A stretch of DNA of 64,000 nt, from contig CALNXK010000152.1 in assembly GCA_942486035.1 (NCBI GenBank), positions 1,136,001 through 1,200,000 of the forward strand, given 5' to 3'. Of the stretch, positions 43,463-56,046 are shown one piece after another. Both the position numbers and the translations under genes were made by a program. The notes below the pieces were generated by a model that saw nothing but the letters and a program-made list of their open reading frames with translations, had not been told where the DNA came from and ran no database searches. The DNA comes from Porites lobata (taxonomy: Eukaryota; Cnidaria; Anthozoa; Scleractinia; Poritidae). Position 1 is the first letter of the stretch, and every line of letters starts with the position of its first letter.

Positions 43463-46400
43463 TTAACAGTCCGAGCTCTTATTTCCCAATCAACTCTCTT
43501 TAAGCTGCGGAACGTTCACTCAGTCAAAGCATGTTGATCACCGTAAATTTCTTTTCTAATAATGAGAGCCCTCTCAAAGTATTCTTTAGCTTCACTGTAC
43601 TGGCCAAGGTTTCTGTAAACAATTCCCAGGTTGTTGTAACTTGCTGCTACGTCACCATGCTTTTCACCGTAAATCTCCTTTTTAATGATGAGAGCCTTCT
43701 CATAGTATTCTTTAGCTTCACTGTATTGGCCAAGGTCATCGTAAACAGCTCCCAGGTTGTTGTAACTTGCTGCTACGTCACCATGCTTTTCACCGTAAAT
43801 CTCCTTTTTAATGATGAGAGCCTTCTCATAGTATTCTTTAGCTTTACTGTACTGGCCAAGGTCACTGTAAACAATTGCAAGGTTGTTGTAACTTGCTGCT
43901 ACGTCACCATGCTTTTCACCGTAAATCTTTTTTTTAATGATGAGGGCCTTCTCATAGTATTCTTTAGCTTCACTGCACTGGCCAAGGTCACTGTAAAAAG
44001 CTCCCAGGTTGTTGTAACTTGCTGCTACGTCACCATGATTTTCACCGTAAATCTCTTTTCTAATGATGAGGGCCTTCTCATAGTATTCTTTAGCTTCACT
44101 GTACTGGCCAAGGGCACTGTAAACGGCTCCCAGGTTGTTGTAACTTGCTGCTACGTTACCATGATTTTCACCGTAAATGTCTTTTCTAATGATGAGAGCA
44201 TTCTCACAGTATTCTTTAGCTTCACTGTACTGGCCAAGGTTTCTGTAAACAATTCCCAGATTGTTGTAACTTGTTGCTACGTTACCATGCTTTTCAACGT
44301 AAATCTCTTTTGTAATGGTAAAAGCCTTCTCATAGTATTCTTTAGCTTTACTGTACTGGCCAAGGTTTCTGTCAACTATTCCCAGGTTGTTGTAACTTGC
44401 TGCTACGTCACCATGCTTTTCACCGTAAATCTCTTTTGTAATGATGAGACCCTTCTCATAGTATTCTTTAGCTTCGATTCGTTGTACTGGCCAAGGTCTC
44501 TGTAAACATTTCCTTGTGTGCTGTATATGTTCGCTCTTAACAATTTGTCTTCCTTGAAATCATTAAGAAAATGTATAAAATTACAGATTGACGTACCAAA
44601 AAGACATGCATCCGACGGGTTACTAAGGCTACAGAAAACATCAGCGGCTAGAGAAAGCCACGAAACTAACTTTCTAGGGCCGGTTGATTGAATTTAGGAA
44701 TACTTTTGATTTAGTGAAATCGGCGTTAACAATTACGTGTAATACTTTACAGTGACTCGTATAATTACACGTAACTTAGCAAACACATGCCTACTTGAAT
44801 GTAACCGATTTATGTTCTCCTCCATGAAAGAGTGAAAGATCTTGATAACATCAGAAATGCACTGAACTCTATCTGTTGGGTCAATTTTAGATGTTATAAC
44901 TGCCTTGAGCACTTCATGAACGATGTTGTGCATCCTTATAGAGGTATATGAGCTGTCTTTGTCGTGTGAACAGGACAAAAAGGAGGCTTTGAAAAGTTTA
45001 GTTTTGATCAATTCTTCTGTTTCCCCATTGATACGTAATTTAACAAAGTCAACAGCAACTTCCATCGGAAGAGACTCAGGTGCGCATAGAGAAAATAAAT
45101 ACAATACTTCTCGAAGAACGTCATCACTTTCTAAAGCTCTCATAATTGCCATTTGAATAGCAGTAGTTGTTGTTTTGGAATACGCTATGTTCTGGTTTGC
45201 AAGAAGTTTTTCTGTCGCTTCACGTTCGCCGTGGGAAAGTGCTTCCAAGTAGTCTTTCCAGTGGTAGTTCGGAGAACCACTGACCACAAAAAAGGCAGCG
45301 GCTGCTAAAGCAAGTGGCTGATATTCAAGAACTTCAGCGACTTTTTCATCTTGGTTCTGATCCTGAATCTGAGATACTTGTCGTAATAGGTTTACTGCGT
45401 CATTGGGATGCATTCCATTGCTAAGAGACTCACGGTAAGTAAGTGGAGCATTGGAGGGTATTGAGCCGCTATCTTGAGTAGTTATTAGCACCTGACCATG
45501 GCCCCATTCTTCACTACCGGTCGGAGGCAGATCCCTACAAACCAATGATAGGTCAACAACATTATCTGCAGTTATCAGCCAATTGGAGAACTGCTTTGTC
45601 TTTGGATAAATGACTCGCTTCAGATACTGGATTTTTTCTCTTGGGTTCCCCTTTGTAGAAGTCTCGAGGTTGGTGAGAGTGTATTCTGTTATTCCCAAAT
45701 GTCTTGCCAGACTGGAATAGGACTCTGCAAGTGAATCTAGGGTTTCTGCATTTAGGGTTGCAACGAACATAAGACTGTCGGTCTCATGCAACCGCTTATC
45801 GAAAATGTCCTGTCCCAGTTGTCGAGCTAATTGGCTTTTTCCGCAGCCTGGAATTCCTGATAGATAAATGGTGTTGATAGCTCCATTACTTTCGTTGTAA
45901 AGCTCGTCCAGTTTTTTCATGATTCTTGTGACATCACTTGATCTTTTGATGATTTTATGTGATGGCTTGAATGTCAGAGTACAGAAAGACTCGACTTTGG
46001 AATTGATTTCCTGAGTGAGAGTTTCTACTTCTTCCTGTTTTGTCTGTAATGTTTCTTGGGTCGATTGTAATGCCGAGGTTAGATTTCTGTTATCTTCTTC
46101 CACGGTTTTTATATCCTCGCCGAGTGTTTTCACTTCGTTCTGCTTTGTCTGTAATTTGGCTTGAGTCAATTGTAATTCAGATGTTAGATTTTTGTTTTCT
46201 TGTTTTTGGGTTTTCAGGTCAGCTCTAAGATTATCAGCCTGCATTTTAAGGCTATTTACTTCAGCTGTTGGAAAGTCGGTCTGGTTTTTTATATCATCAA
46301 CTTCATTTATTGGAAGCTTAAGTGAATTAAAAGCAGCTAACACTCTCGCTACATAATTATGGAATTCAGCATCAGTAAGTTCAACCTCGTTCAAGTGAGC

Positions 46401-46734
46401 GATATCATTTCGAACTTGTCTGAGATCGTCAACTTCTTTTCTGACTGCCGGACTAAGAGTACTGCCAATGCAATCCGAGTGCAAAATAGCAAAAAACAGG
46501 CAACTGCAATCCCACTCCGCCGTGTTTCCCCTTTGTATTGTCGCTAAAAGTCGCGCATTCTTTGTTGTAGAAATCGCGGCCATTTTGTGAAATATCTTTC
46601 CATTCCCCAAATGGAGTTGTCTTGAAAAGGAAATCCCACTATTGTTTAAAGACTTTTCGAAGCCCTTGGGGAACTAAGTTGAAGGCGATGAAACATGCTC
46701 TAAAATATTTTAATTGTTTCAAAGTGTACTCCAT
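43463..46734 (-). pseudogene. NLR-like pseudogene (HEPN - coiled coil - NB-ARC - TPR)
   Basis: Paralogue of the 15105-18311 gene. The original start is kept at 46732-46734. Disabling changes relative to copy A: a premature TAG where KQEW is encoded (about 46637), a 23-bp deletion at about 46560 between AAAGAA repeats, a 2-bp insertion at about 44762 and a 4-bp insertion at about 44680 (a stop lies between them), a 5-bp insertion at about 44480, and a 1-bp insertion near 43463 that removes the CIII tail. A 625-codon frame (44733-46610) still spans RNDIAH, an extended coiled coil and a full NB-ARC with GIPGCGKS. A truncated product lacking TPRs is therefore conceivable. The coiled coil has an extra segment compared with copy A. 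Confidence 0.85.
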
Positions 46735-47390
46735 GTTTGATTGGGATCTACTAAAAATGTTCGAAAGAAGAAAAATCAGGTATCTAGATTATTTCAGAAA
46801 GTATTTTTAGTAAGAGATTGTTAATATGTCACGGCACAGCAATAGAAAAATCAGCATAATTTAATCGAGGAATAGCTAGCTTTTCTCTTTTTTACATCAT
46901 TATAAGGACTAAAGTATGCAGTTACAGTTTGCATGAAATAAATCGCAGCTCATTTCCACGCGAGCGAGCACATTTTCCCACTTGCAACGCTTTCTTTCCA
47001 GTTTGTCGCGTTTCCTCGCAGGAGGCACTCGATATGAAGCATGTGACGCGGGGCTGTCAGTAATAAAGGCCAATGAAAACTCGATGTACTTTATTGTTAG
47101 TAGAAAATGCTCCAAAAACCGTATTGTGATGTTACTAAACGCAGTGCAGTTAGCAACCGGCTAAGTGGGTATTTACAAAGCCTTAGAATTTGAACGTCTC
47201 TATTGCATTCTCCGTAAGTGAGAGCGTAAGCAACCAACATATTTTCTGATGGTTTAAGTAGTATAGGGCGCACCGAATAAATTCCTTTATGTGTAGGAAT
47301 CTCATTAACTTGCGTAGAATTATATTAACGCCGATGACGTCATAGCCTTTTGTCTTTAACTCATGCATAAAATGCTGAGGAATCTATATA
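46735..47390. other. Upstream flank of the NLR-like pseudogene
   Basis: Closely similar to 18312-19100 followed directly by the sequence at 21310-21440 in copy A, so copy A's intervening 2.2 kb is an insertion or copy B has a deletion. Confidence 0.6.
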
Positions 47391-48637
47391 CATAGGCGTA
47401 CGGGCCGGGGGGGCGAGGGGGGCTGCAGCCCCCCCAAATTTTGGGCAACTCAGATTTTTTGGGCAGCGAGAGAAAATCTGGGAAAAGTCAGTTTTTAAAG
47501 ACGTCACCATGTTTATTTATTTATTTTGAAGACCTGAATATTAACCTGAAGTCGGCGTAATAATCCAGTTACACCACAGCGGTTGCCTAGCATGTGATGA
47601 GTAATCTACATATTTGCAGTTTTTTCATGGTTGGGCACTATACTGCACTGCACTAGCTGGAATGGGTTATTTCCAGTCGTGAATTGATTAAAATAACTTT
47701 CGCATAACTTTCTAGAATCATCTCCACTCGAAGAACAGTGTATGGCAGATAGCATTAGCAGTGGGTATGAAAATGAAGAAGTGGCTGACTACTGAATTCT
47801 CAGTTTGAATTAGTATAGGTAATAGCGTGATTTGTAGTGATATTTGGCATAAATACCACGAGTGATATTTCAAAATTGTTAAACGTACCACTGCTCTAAG
47901 CCAATCAAATTGCAGAGATTTCTCATGTAGTAGTATAACGAGAACAATCTTAATTCTTTTAAAAAATCTATCAACCGGTTTAAAATTATTCGCTAATTTG
48001 TTTAAGTATACCGAAATGTTTGTAAAACCGCTAACAAGAGTGCCCGGATACATACTAATCAAATCCTTCTTTCGATTCTAGCAATCAAGCAGAGCTATCT
48101 CCACGACCTTTCAGACATGTTTTTAAAAAGATTAAAACTACTATGAGGTGAAATTGCATGTCAAAAGCGCTTCGTTTGCTACAGATAACGGCCAGACATC
48201 AAGATTTTCCTTTTCTTACCGTATTTTCAATAATAAAAACGTTTTCCAAAATATCTCGACCGTGTTGGAGGAAAAAAGCTCCTGTGAACGATTTTGTAAG
48301 GTTCCCCGTGCCGAGAATCATTGCTGAAGTAAAATAGGTAATGGGGTCATTTCGTTGCTATGACAACTCCGGTGTCATTGCAGCCCTGATGATGACAAAT
48401 TGTGATCTTAATACAACAATTTTTCCAAATGTTTGTTTAAGGCGACGTAGTTTATGCTCAGACTTGGCATTGACCCTGGAAAACTGTATCGAGCCACCTT
48501 CATAGGACGGCCTATGTTGTTGTAATATGGCCCTCATTTCTTTTCGACTCTTTCTTAAAAATTTGGGCAACTTGAAAGATATTTTTGGGCAAATGGTTTA
48601 CCGCTCCCCCTGGCAAAAAATTTCCCGTACGCCTATG
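47391..48637. mobile_element. hAT-like non-autonomous element (1247 bp)
   Basis: The ends CATAGGCGTACGGG and CCCGTACGCCTATG are inverted. A perfect 8-bp duplication TCTATATA lies at 47383-47390 and 48638-48645. Copy A shows the corresponding sequence without the insert near 21455. Just inside the left end is a self-complementary GGGGGGCTGCAGCCCCCC. No transposase frame is found. Confidence 0.9.
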
Positions 48638-48645
48638 TCTATATA

Positions 48646-51600
48646 AGATAAGGCCATGTGCTATTTTACGGTGGTTTAACCGGTTTGACATTTTTAGTTA
48701 CTTCAAGGCCGATACATGTCTTGGTTTTCGGTTGGTTGATTAGAAAATAAGAAACGTTTTCATTTGTTAATCATGGGAAAACAAGAGAAATATGGTGGGG
48801 GTGGTGGATGGAAATAAAAAGAAATGTGGTGGCGCTGGTGGAGAGAAATCAAAAGAAATGTGGCGGTTGGGGGGATAGAAATGTAGTGGTGGTTGGTGGT
48901 GGTGGTGGAGGGAAAACAATAGAAATGTGGTGGCTGTATATAGCTTCACTATTTAAGAAGCTGTGTTGAAAAAAGTTGAGTGTGGGGTCGATGTAGGGTC
49001 GATTTAGGGTCGATGTGGTGGAGGGAAAATAAAAATAAAAATTAAAGTAAAAAGGGGAAATAAATTAATTGTGGAGAAGCAGGAGGGGAGTGGGGTGAGC
49101 AAAACATTGTATCGCTGCTGAAGAGAGCAAGTTTCCCTTCACCCTCATTAATACGCACGATTTACGCGCCCAGAATCAGTGAACCGAAGTCACCACTTTA
49201 TGACGTCATCGGCGTTAATAAATTCCTGCGCAAAGTAATGATATTCCTGCGCAAAAAAAGGGTTAATTCGGTTAATTTGCAGAATTATGCGAATAATAAT
49301 CATTTTGGCCGGACATTGTCTGCTGGCCGGCGGGCGTTATTTTGAGCCCTGCTCCGCAGGACTTGGGTAAAGCTTTACTCTTTTCCCCTCCTCTTCTCCC
49401 CACCTCCCCCCTCACCTGCCTTCCCTCCGCTCCTCAACAGGCCGCTAATGGTAGGTTCGTTCAGGTCATCAAAACCTCAATTTATTTGGCATTTATTGAC
49501 ATATTTTGCATTTTACAAGGATGTATATCTTTGCAAATCGCCTTTGTAAAAAGTCTCGAGGCAAGCCTACAATGGAGAACAAAAATCCTTGGAACGGTTA
49601 TTGAAAACCTTCCTTCCACATCCTTAACTTATCAAAATGTTCAGATGTAGCATAATGTACACTTTTCTAACCACTTGGATACCGCGACTGGCCCTCCCCT
49701 CCCCCTCCAAACAATGTTGGGATGAAGAAACACTTTTAGGGCAGGGTAAAGTGTACAGGGGTGCACAAACTACAACATTGCTTAGGGGAGAGGGGGAAAG
49801 GGGGAAAAATTAAGGCAGGTCGTGTTAATTGTCCTAAGGATTTTGTCCTCCATTGTAGGCCCAGTGGCAGGTGCAGATATGCGGATGTAGCAGCTGCTCG
49901 GAAGCTGAAAGCCAATCGGTTTACTACCCAAAACGGAAAACATTGGGAAACAATTGTAAACAATGAATGACCATTGTTTAAAAGAAAGAATGAAGAAAGA
50001 CCTTACGAACAACTCCTACATTACCGAAATATGCACATATCAACTAACTGTGCACTGCGCAGTTAGTTCTGCGAAGGTCGCTTGAACTCCAGTAATCGTC
50101 AGGTCGTCCATGACCGACTAATCATGAGAGCTCAGATACCTGATCAGCCTTGTTCCCAGGGTCCTCTCCTACTCTGCCCCCGTGGCGAGAGATAGAGAGG
50201 TGTAGGGAGTAGGGCCGAATAGTAGAGGACACTGGGAATTAGGTTGGCACTTATATTGCAACAATTAAGGTGATACGATTACGACGTATGAACTGTTTTT
50301 ATTAGATATTTACCTGCGTAGCAAGCGATCTCCTTGCGCGAACTTTCGCATTGAAAAGCGAAAGCTTTTGCCAAGTTCAGCAGGCGACGGATACGGTACT
50401 CAGTTAAGAAACAGGACTGAGACGGTACTATTAGAATATGGGGTACTTGAATTAAGCTACGGGATTTCATATGTGTTTCTTTTTCCTTTTTTATATGTAA
50501 ATCACCAGAGTTGACTCTTTCTCAGCCGATTACTTAGGGGTGTAGTACATAGAGGGAGGAAGATCCTAGAAGGCGGAACAACTTTTCTTTGGGTTTACTT
50601 GCAGAAATTTTGGTCCGTGCAGTTTTCAAACAGAACGATACAACGCCATTTTTGTGTGGTTTGTATGTCCCTTAGGCGAGAAACTGCTTAGCAAACGGAG
50701 CAGTTAACATTGTGCTAGAATCTTCCTACCCCTCAACTAGGAAGATTCTAGTGTTAGGGACAAGCATGCATAAGGTTTTTTAACTGAAAATGTACAAAAA
50801 ACATATGGCGCCACATGTCACACGATGGACTATATGCACTTTAGAACAATAAACACGATCTCCAAAAGCAACAATGGTTGTCTTTACATTAGGCTGTTAA
50901 GTATATAAAGACTTAAGAGCTGCTAAGCTTTACTTAACCAAAAAAATACGTGTGAAGGCTTTACTTTGCATCTCATTAAAGTCGGAAAGTTGAAACGATA
51001 AAAGAGAGTTTCAAGTGACTTGAAAACCATCCTTAAAACCGACTTAGCGAACTTACGGTTTCTAAGCTTTGAGAAAGGCGAAACATGTCAATCAATCTTA
51101 ATTATGTTGCGTGGGAAAATAGGCTTAAGTAAACCTGAAGAAAAAAAGATAGGTTGTGTGTGAAGCTTTCTTTTGCTTAAGGAATTTAAAATTTAGTTGT
51201 CTTGAAATATTTCTTAGCTCATTTAGGCTCTAGTGTAAAGACTACCAATGACAAAGTAAATTAGTAAACAAAGAAGAGAAGGATTGCTGACGGACTAGAT
51301 AAAATTCGCTGTTATCCAGCCGGTGTTGCGTCCTTGATGTAAGTTATTCGCAAACCGGAATTTGAAAAAGTTTTGCTTGTGGAATCCGGAATGCTGGGAT
51401 TTGGAATCCAGAATTCTGTTCAAGTAATCGCTCGGGAATCACACAAGCGATTAGAAATGGAATCCAAGTTTCAACGTCAAGGAATCCGGAGTTCAGTGCC
51501 TGGAATCCGTAGGCACTGCGCAGAATCCAGAATCCAAGCATTAAAAAGACTGTCTTGGATTAGCGTTGGGACGAAATGTTGATCCTAAATGTCAATTATT

Positions 51601-52463
51601 TTCTTGTCGCTTTTCTTTTTTCTTTTATTCTTTCTTGTTTATTGACCCACTTCCTCTCTTTACCCGTGACGGACGAGGGACCATTGTTGCTCTCGAACAG
51701 TAACGTGTCTGAAGCCACGAACCAGTCGATTAAATTAAATGTAAGCAATTTGAACTGCATTGAAAGCTCAGTGTGCTCGTGACGTAATTGCATTTTACGG
51801 AAAAAACATCGCCAGAAAGTCAAATCGACATGCATATGCGCAGTTGTAGCGTTGAAGTTCACTAACGTTTGCAGAAGACATTGGAATTCCATTATTTACT
51901 GCTTTATTAATAAACATATTTCAAACTGCTCAAGCTGTCGCCGATCTAGTTTAAGTCCTCTGTTGTCAAAATTTATTTAAAGTGTGTTTCGGCTGGAAAC
52001 GTATCATTTTCGGTTCAGTTTCGTTAATTTTGTAAAGAAACATTTTATGGCACCATTTTGAAGCACGCGGGGTCGAAGTGCTAAGTGTACCAAAACTAAA
52101 TTGTAGTTTCCTGCTACTCATGATACATCATCGACCTTACATTTGATCCATTTAATTGCAAAATATCTGGATGATTCTTAAATTAAAAAACTGAGTTCGA
52201 TTTCCCAAATTGAAACCCTGCCACAGTCGTCGCTCAGATAGATGCCACTTAACCTTCACCAAGAGAAAATGAGGTGATCACTGATCTCTTGCCATCGCTC
52301 GAGAGCGGATGTAAGGGGAAAAAGTCACTGCAAACGTCATTTTGTAAAAAAAAAATACCCCAGGCGTAAAAAATAAAGCATTGATTTACCTAATGAGACT
52401 AGAACCGAAATTACCCATAATCTCTGCGAAACTTTCGCGGGTTTTTACAAAGAAAGCTCTAAT
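48646..52463. other. Non-coding sequence (end of copy B and flank)
   Basis: Runs of GGTGG-rich sequence at 48790-49030 pair with similar tracts in copy A at 22300-22440. A diverged palindromic element resembling 32504-32582 lies at about 50143-50246. GGAATCC-type motifs are at 51380-51550. No gene is supported. Confidence 0.5.
50143..50246. mobile_element. Diverged palindromic MITE
   Basis: CTTGTTCCCAGGGTCCTCTC at the left corresponds to GAGGACACTGGGAATTAGG at the right. The ends resemble those of the 32504-32582 MITE. The boundaries are approximate. Confidence 0.5.
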
Positions 52464-53093
52464 CTCGTACCCAGATCTCTTGATGACGAAGCCGAAGGCG
52501 AGATCTGGCCAAGTAAGAAAATTCAATTTTTTTGATTGGCTTGGTTGTGAGTGAATGACGTGAGTGTTGTCATCTGCGCGCGCTATGGTGTGTGCAATTC
52601 ATTCTTTGCAAAGTCTTTTGTGTTCAAATAAATATTTTCACTAAAGTAGCAGTTTTCTGTCTCAATATAACGTGTAAAACCATTTTTAACTTATCTTTTA
52701 AGACAGACTTTTTGAAACTCTCTCTCGGTGTCAATAAAGGTTTTTATTTTGAAAAGGGTAAAAATATTCTCACTTGGAAGTTGGCGCGTACTGCTTTGAG
52801 GTTTTAGCGCGCGCTATGATAATTAAATTCAAACTAACTTTGTCGCGTTGAATTTGATGTTAAAAAGAACAAAAACAACAAAAAATTAGTTGGTTCATCC
52901 TTAAGACGTGCGTATAACCACGTTTTGTCAGAAAAAACCTCACAGCTCTATCAAATTCATAGTTTAAATTGAGGATCTATTTCGAGCATGCACTCTCATC
53001 GCCTGTCACATTTCTGACAGGGAATTACGTGTACAAAATCGGATTTGACCAGATCTCGCCTTCGGCTCCGTCAATAAGAGATCTGGGTACGAG
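52464..53093. mobile_element. MITE with about 45-bp inverted ends (630 bp)
   Basis: The left end CTCGTACCCAGATCTCTTGA and inverted right end CTCGTACCCAGATCTCTTAT continue through GAAGCCGAAGGCGAGATCTGG-like sequence. The interior has no coding capacity. Parts of the interior resemble 58200-58470, in the HECT gene intron. Confidence 0.8.
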
Positions 53094-53195
53094 GTTTAGA
53101 AAGCTCATAAGTGTGCAAGTGTTATCTCGTTTGTATTGTTTATACTACATTCATCAAAGAAATTTTGACATGTCCTCCTTTTATGCGGAATAAAA

Positions 53196-53810
53196 TGGAA
53201 CGCCATAACTGTCTTATGATATTTTGTTTTCTTATCCGTGGTGCTTTTCTTATCATCTTCGGTGCTTGCATCATGATATTCGGTGCTCTGGTTGCTATAA
53301 TCGGCGCCAGTGACCTTATACTCGGCTCTTTATTTAAGGTACTCGGTACTTTCCACTTTATACCCGGTGTGCACGCCATGATACTCACTGCTAACCGCTT
53401 TATACTCGGTGCGTTTGCCATTATATTCGGTGCTTGGATCAATTTTAGCGGTGCAGCTTTCTTTATATTCGGTGGCTAGTTTGCCATGCTCGGTGCTTTT
53501 CCCGTAGTCAGTTTGCACCTGATTTGTGGTCAGTTTAGCATTTTGTTCGGTGCGAACATATTGCTACTCGGTACAAACAACTTGCTATTCGGTGCTCAGT
53601 GATTCGGTTCATATAGCATTATATTCGGTGCATTTGCAACATGGTATTCGCTGAGTCAGTATATCTGGTCATCTAAACTACTCCAAAGCACATGCTCACA
53701 TCGTATTTGTGAGACTGGTCCCCAGAGCCCACCGTTTCGACTGGTCATGTGGTCACCGAGCGGCTCTGGAACGAGAATTGGCGATATCTACGGTCAGCGA
53801 ACATGACGTA
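53196..53810 (+). repeat. Left terminal inverted repeat with 21-bp subrepeats
   Basis: About 15 copies of a 21-bp unit ending TATATTCGGTGC or TATACTCGGTGC lie at 53230-53600. After these come unique parts with GAGACTGGTCCCCAGAGCCC shared with the right end. The 7-residue periodicity in translation is an effect of the 21-bp unit. Confidence 0.9.
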
Positions 53811-53830
53811 TAATATACACCAATTACAAA

Positions 53831-55181
53831 ATGGCGACGATGGCGACGATGGCGACGATGTCTTCGGTGTTGAGAAAATTGAAAATGGACGGTTTGATAG
53901 ATCGGTTTGAAGAAGAAAAAATATCGCCTGACATTGTTTGTCAACTGTCCCTGCATGAACTCAAGGAACTTGGCCTACAAAATCGGAGCGAAATAATGAC
54001 TTTAAGAATAGCCTGTGTAACGTTTGGTGCGGAACAACCAATGAAATTTCCAAGTGCTCTCGGACCTCCTGCTTTCGATATCCCAAAGTCAGTGTTTGAA
54101 TGTTATTTGGAAGAAGACTTCCCTATCTCAGAAATTGCTAATATGATGTCAGTATCTGAAAGTACGATTTACCGCCGAATGAGACTTTATGGACTAAGCA
54201 AATTACAGTTTTCCAACATATCTGACGAGGAACTTGATCACCAATTGCATGAAACAACGAAAGAATTTCCACGTTGCGGTGAGGTACTTCTGAAACAGCT
54301 GTTGTATGAAAAAGGGGTTAAGGTTCAACGAATGCGGTTAAGATATAGCTTACACAGAGTAGATGGATTAGGTGTCCAGGAACGAACAAAAGGACGTCTC
54401 CAAAGAAGAGTGTACAGTGTGAAGAGTCCTAATGAGTTATGGCATGTTGATACCAATCACAAGCTGATTCGTTGGAATTTTGTTATTGTAGGTGGAATAG
54501 ACGGATTTAGCCGGTTGCCCGTAATGCTGGAGTGCACTGATAACAATTCTGCTGCTACTATTCTCAGATGCTTTTTAGATGCTGTTCATGAGTTTGGTAT
54601 ACCAAGTAGGGTTCTAAGTGACAAGGGTTTAGAAAATGTTGGCATAGCTGATTTTATGATTGAAAACCGGGGGGGCGGGGGGTAACCGAGGTAGCATGAT
54701 TACAGGAAAAAGTACCCATAACCAACGTATAGAACGTTTATGGAGGGATGTGTATGAAGGAGTTTTGGGCTTTTATTATGACCTGTTTTACTTCATGGAA
54801 GACAACCAAATCCTTGACCCTTTAAGTGACGTTCATCTTGCTGCACTTCACTTCATATATTTACCTACGATCAACGAGAAATTGAAAATATGGCAAAATG
54901 CCTGGTCTCGGCATCGCATTCGCACCATCAGGTCTAGTCCACTTCGGCTGTGGTTGGCTGGACAGATGCAAGACCCTGGGCCAGATGCCTCAATGTTGGA
55001 TCTGAATAATTATGGTGTAGAAGGAATTGTAACTGATGATGAAGTCAGGGACAACAGGCCAGTGTTTTGTCCGCTGGTAATTGAAATTGATGAGCCTTGC
55101 AAAACTGAACTTTATTCAAAAACATACACATCCTTCAACCATGGAATTGAAGACTTTCAAACAGCAGCTGAAGTTATTTAA
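53831..55181 (+). CDS. DDE integrase/transposase with SAM-like N-terminus (one frameshift)
   Basis: The probable catalytic protein of the element, about 450 residues in one exon. The start has three ATGGCGACG repeats (53831-53857). Residues 10-66 are SAM-like (SVLRKLKMDGLIDRFEEEK, LHELKELGL). A helix-turn-helix at about 99-121 (ISEIANMMSVSESTIYRRMR) is followed by an integrase core: Asp207 in LWHVDTNHKL, Asp264 in VLSDKGLEN, and the Glu in HNQRIERLWRD, spaced as DD34-35E. This matches the integrase-core family found widely in fish and corals with the NRGSMI-HN-RIERLWRDV signature (family knowledge). The frame breaks at a G-rich tract at 54668-54682, with the rest read from frame 54660-55181. 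This is either an assembly indel or a recent lesion. Confidence 0.85.
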
Positions 55182-56046
55182 AGATACAAAGGAATTTAAC
55201 CTTGGTGATTCTTTGTAGAACTTTATTACAATCTTGATTTTCCAAACAACAGAGGAAATGTGAGTGATTAGACAAATAATTATTGCAGCTTTGAAAATTT
55301 AGAGTAAAATATCACTCACTTTTCTTTTTTGCTGTGAAAGGCAACTAACCAGAAGTGTGTTGATTGGAAAACCAAGATTCTATGCAAGTTCAAACAAGAA
55401 ACTGTTTTGCTGTACATGTAACTAGATTTACACTTTAGCCCTTTAAGCCCCAATAGTGTATGACCAGCATCTATTTCTTCTGACAGCACACCAGTGTTAT
55501 CACAAGATACACAGAGAGTATGGTAAGGAGAATAGAGCATATTGATATTGGCGGTTGAAGGGTTAAACAAACCTGCCCAGTTGTCATTAAGTATGAGTTA
55601 CTAATATTATTATCACTAGTTTAAACCAGTCCACAACTAATGAATGGACTACTTAACTCTGCCCACTTCAAGAAATTACAAGGGCAGTAGCCACAAAGAA
55701 AAAAAGGTCTCAAGGCACTTCACAAAAACTGCCTTCAAGATCTACAAAGTCATGAACTAAAAAGGGTACGGCAAGCCTCACCCTTTCCGTCAGAATGGAT
55801 AACAAGATTCATTTGTACTTAGCAGAAATCCTAACACCTGAAGTTATGATCAATCTGACATTTTCTAAATCTACAGGCAAAAACTCTATAAAATGTCCCA
55901 AACCTAAGCAGTGCATATTTTTTAGCATTTCAACTGTAACAAAACAACATCTACATTGTAAAGGCTATTGGTACTTAATGACCTGTAGCATGGAAAGAGC
56001 AGAAAATGATAGTTCATAATTTTCTGGAGGGTGGCGATACCTGTAC
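55182..56046. other. Intergenic stretch between the two convergent genes
   Basis: Presumably the two 3' untranslated regions; AATAAT/AATATT-rich. No further gene is recognised. Confidence 0.5.

Larger units (their letters stand above)
43270..51785. repeat. Segmental duplication, copy B, right block
   Basis: Partner of 14945-25740 in the same orientation. It contains the NLR-like pseudogene and its upstream flank. It has one large private insertion (47391-48637) and lacks the copy A insertions. Confidence 0.85.

Noticed and set aside
47718..48062. 114-codon minus-strand frame inside the hAT-like element as a transposase
   Set aside because: No hAT motifs such as the C-terminal dimerisation signature. 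Composition is AT-driven.
53111..53479. Hydrophobic frame with a 7-residue period (FGACIMIFGALVAI), repeated at 61211-61540
   Set aside because: It arises from the 21-bp DNA repeat in the terminal inverted repeats. There is no stable start codon and the complement is also open.
53831..55181. Interpretation as an LTR-retrotransposon or Maverick/Polinton integrase
   Set aside because: No reverse transcriptase, polymerase B, capsid or HHCC finger nearby. The element has inverted rather than direct terminal repeats and contains only the HECT gene besides.
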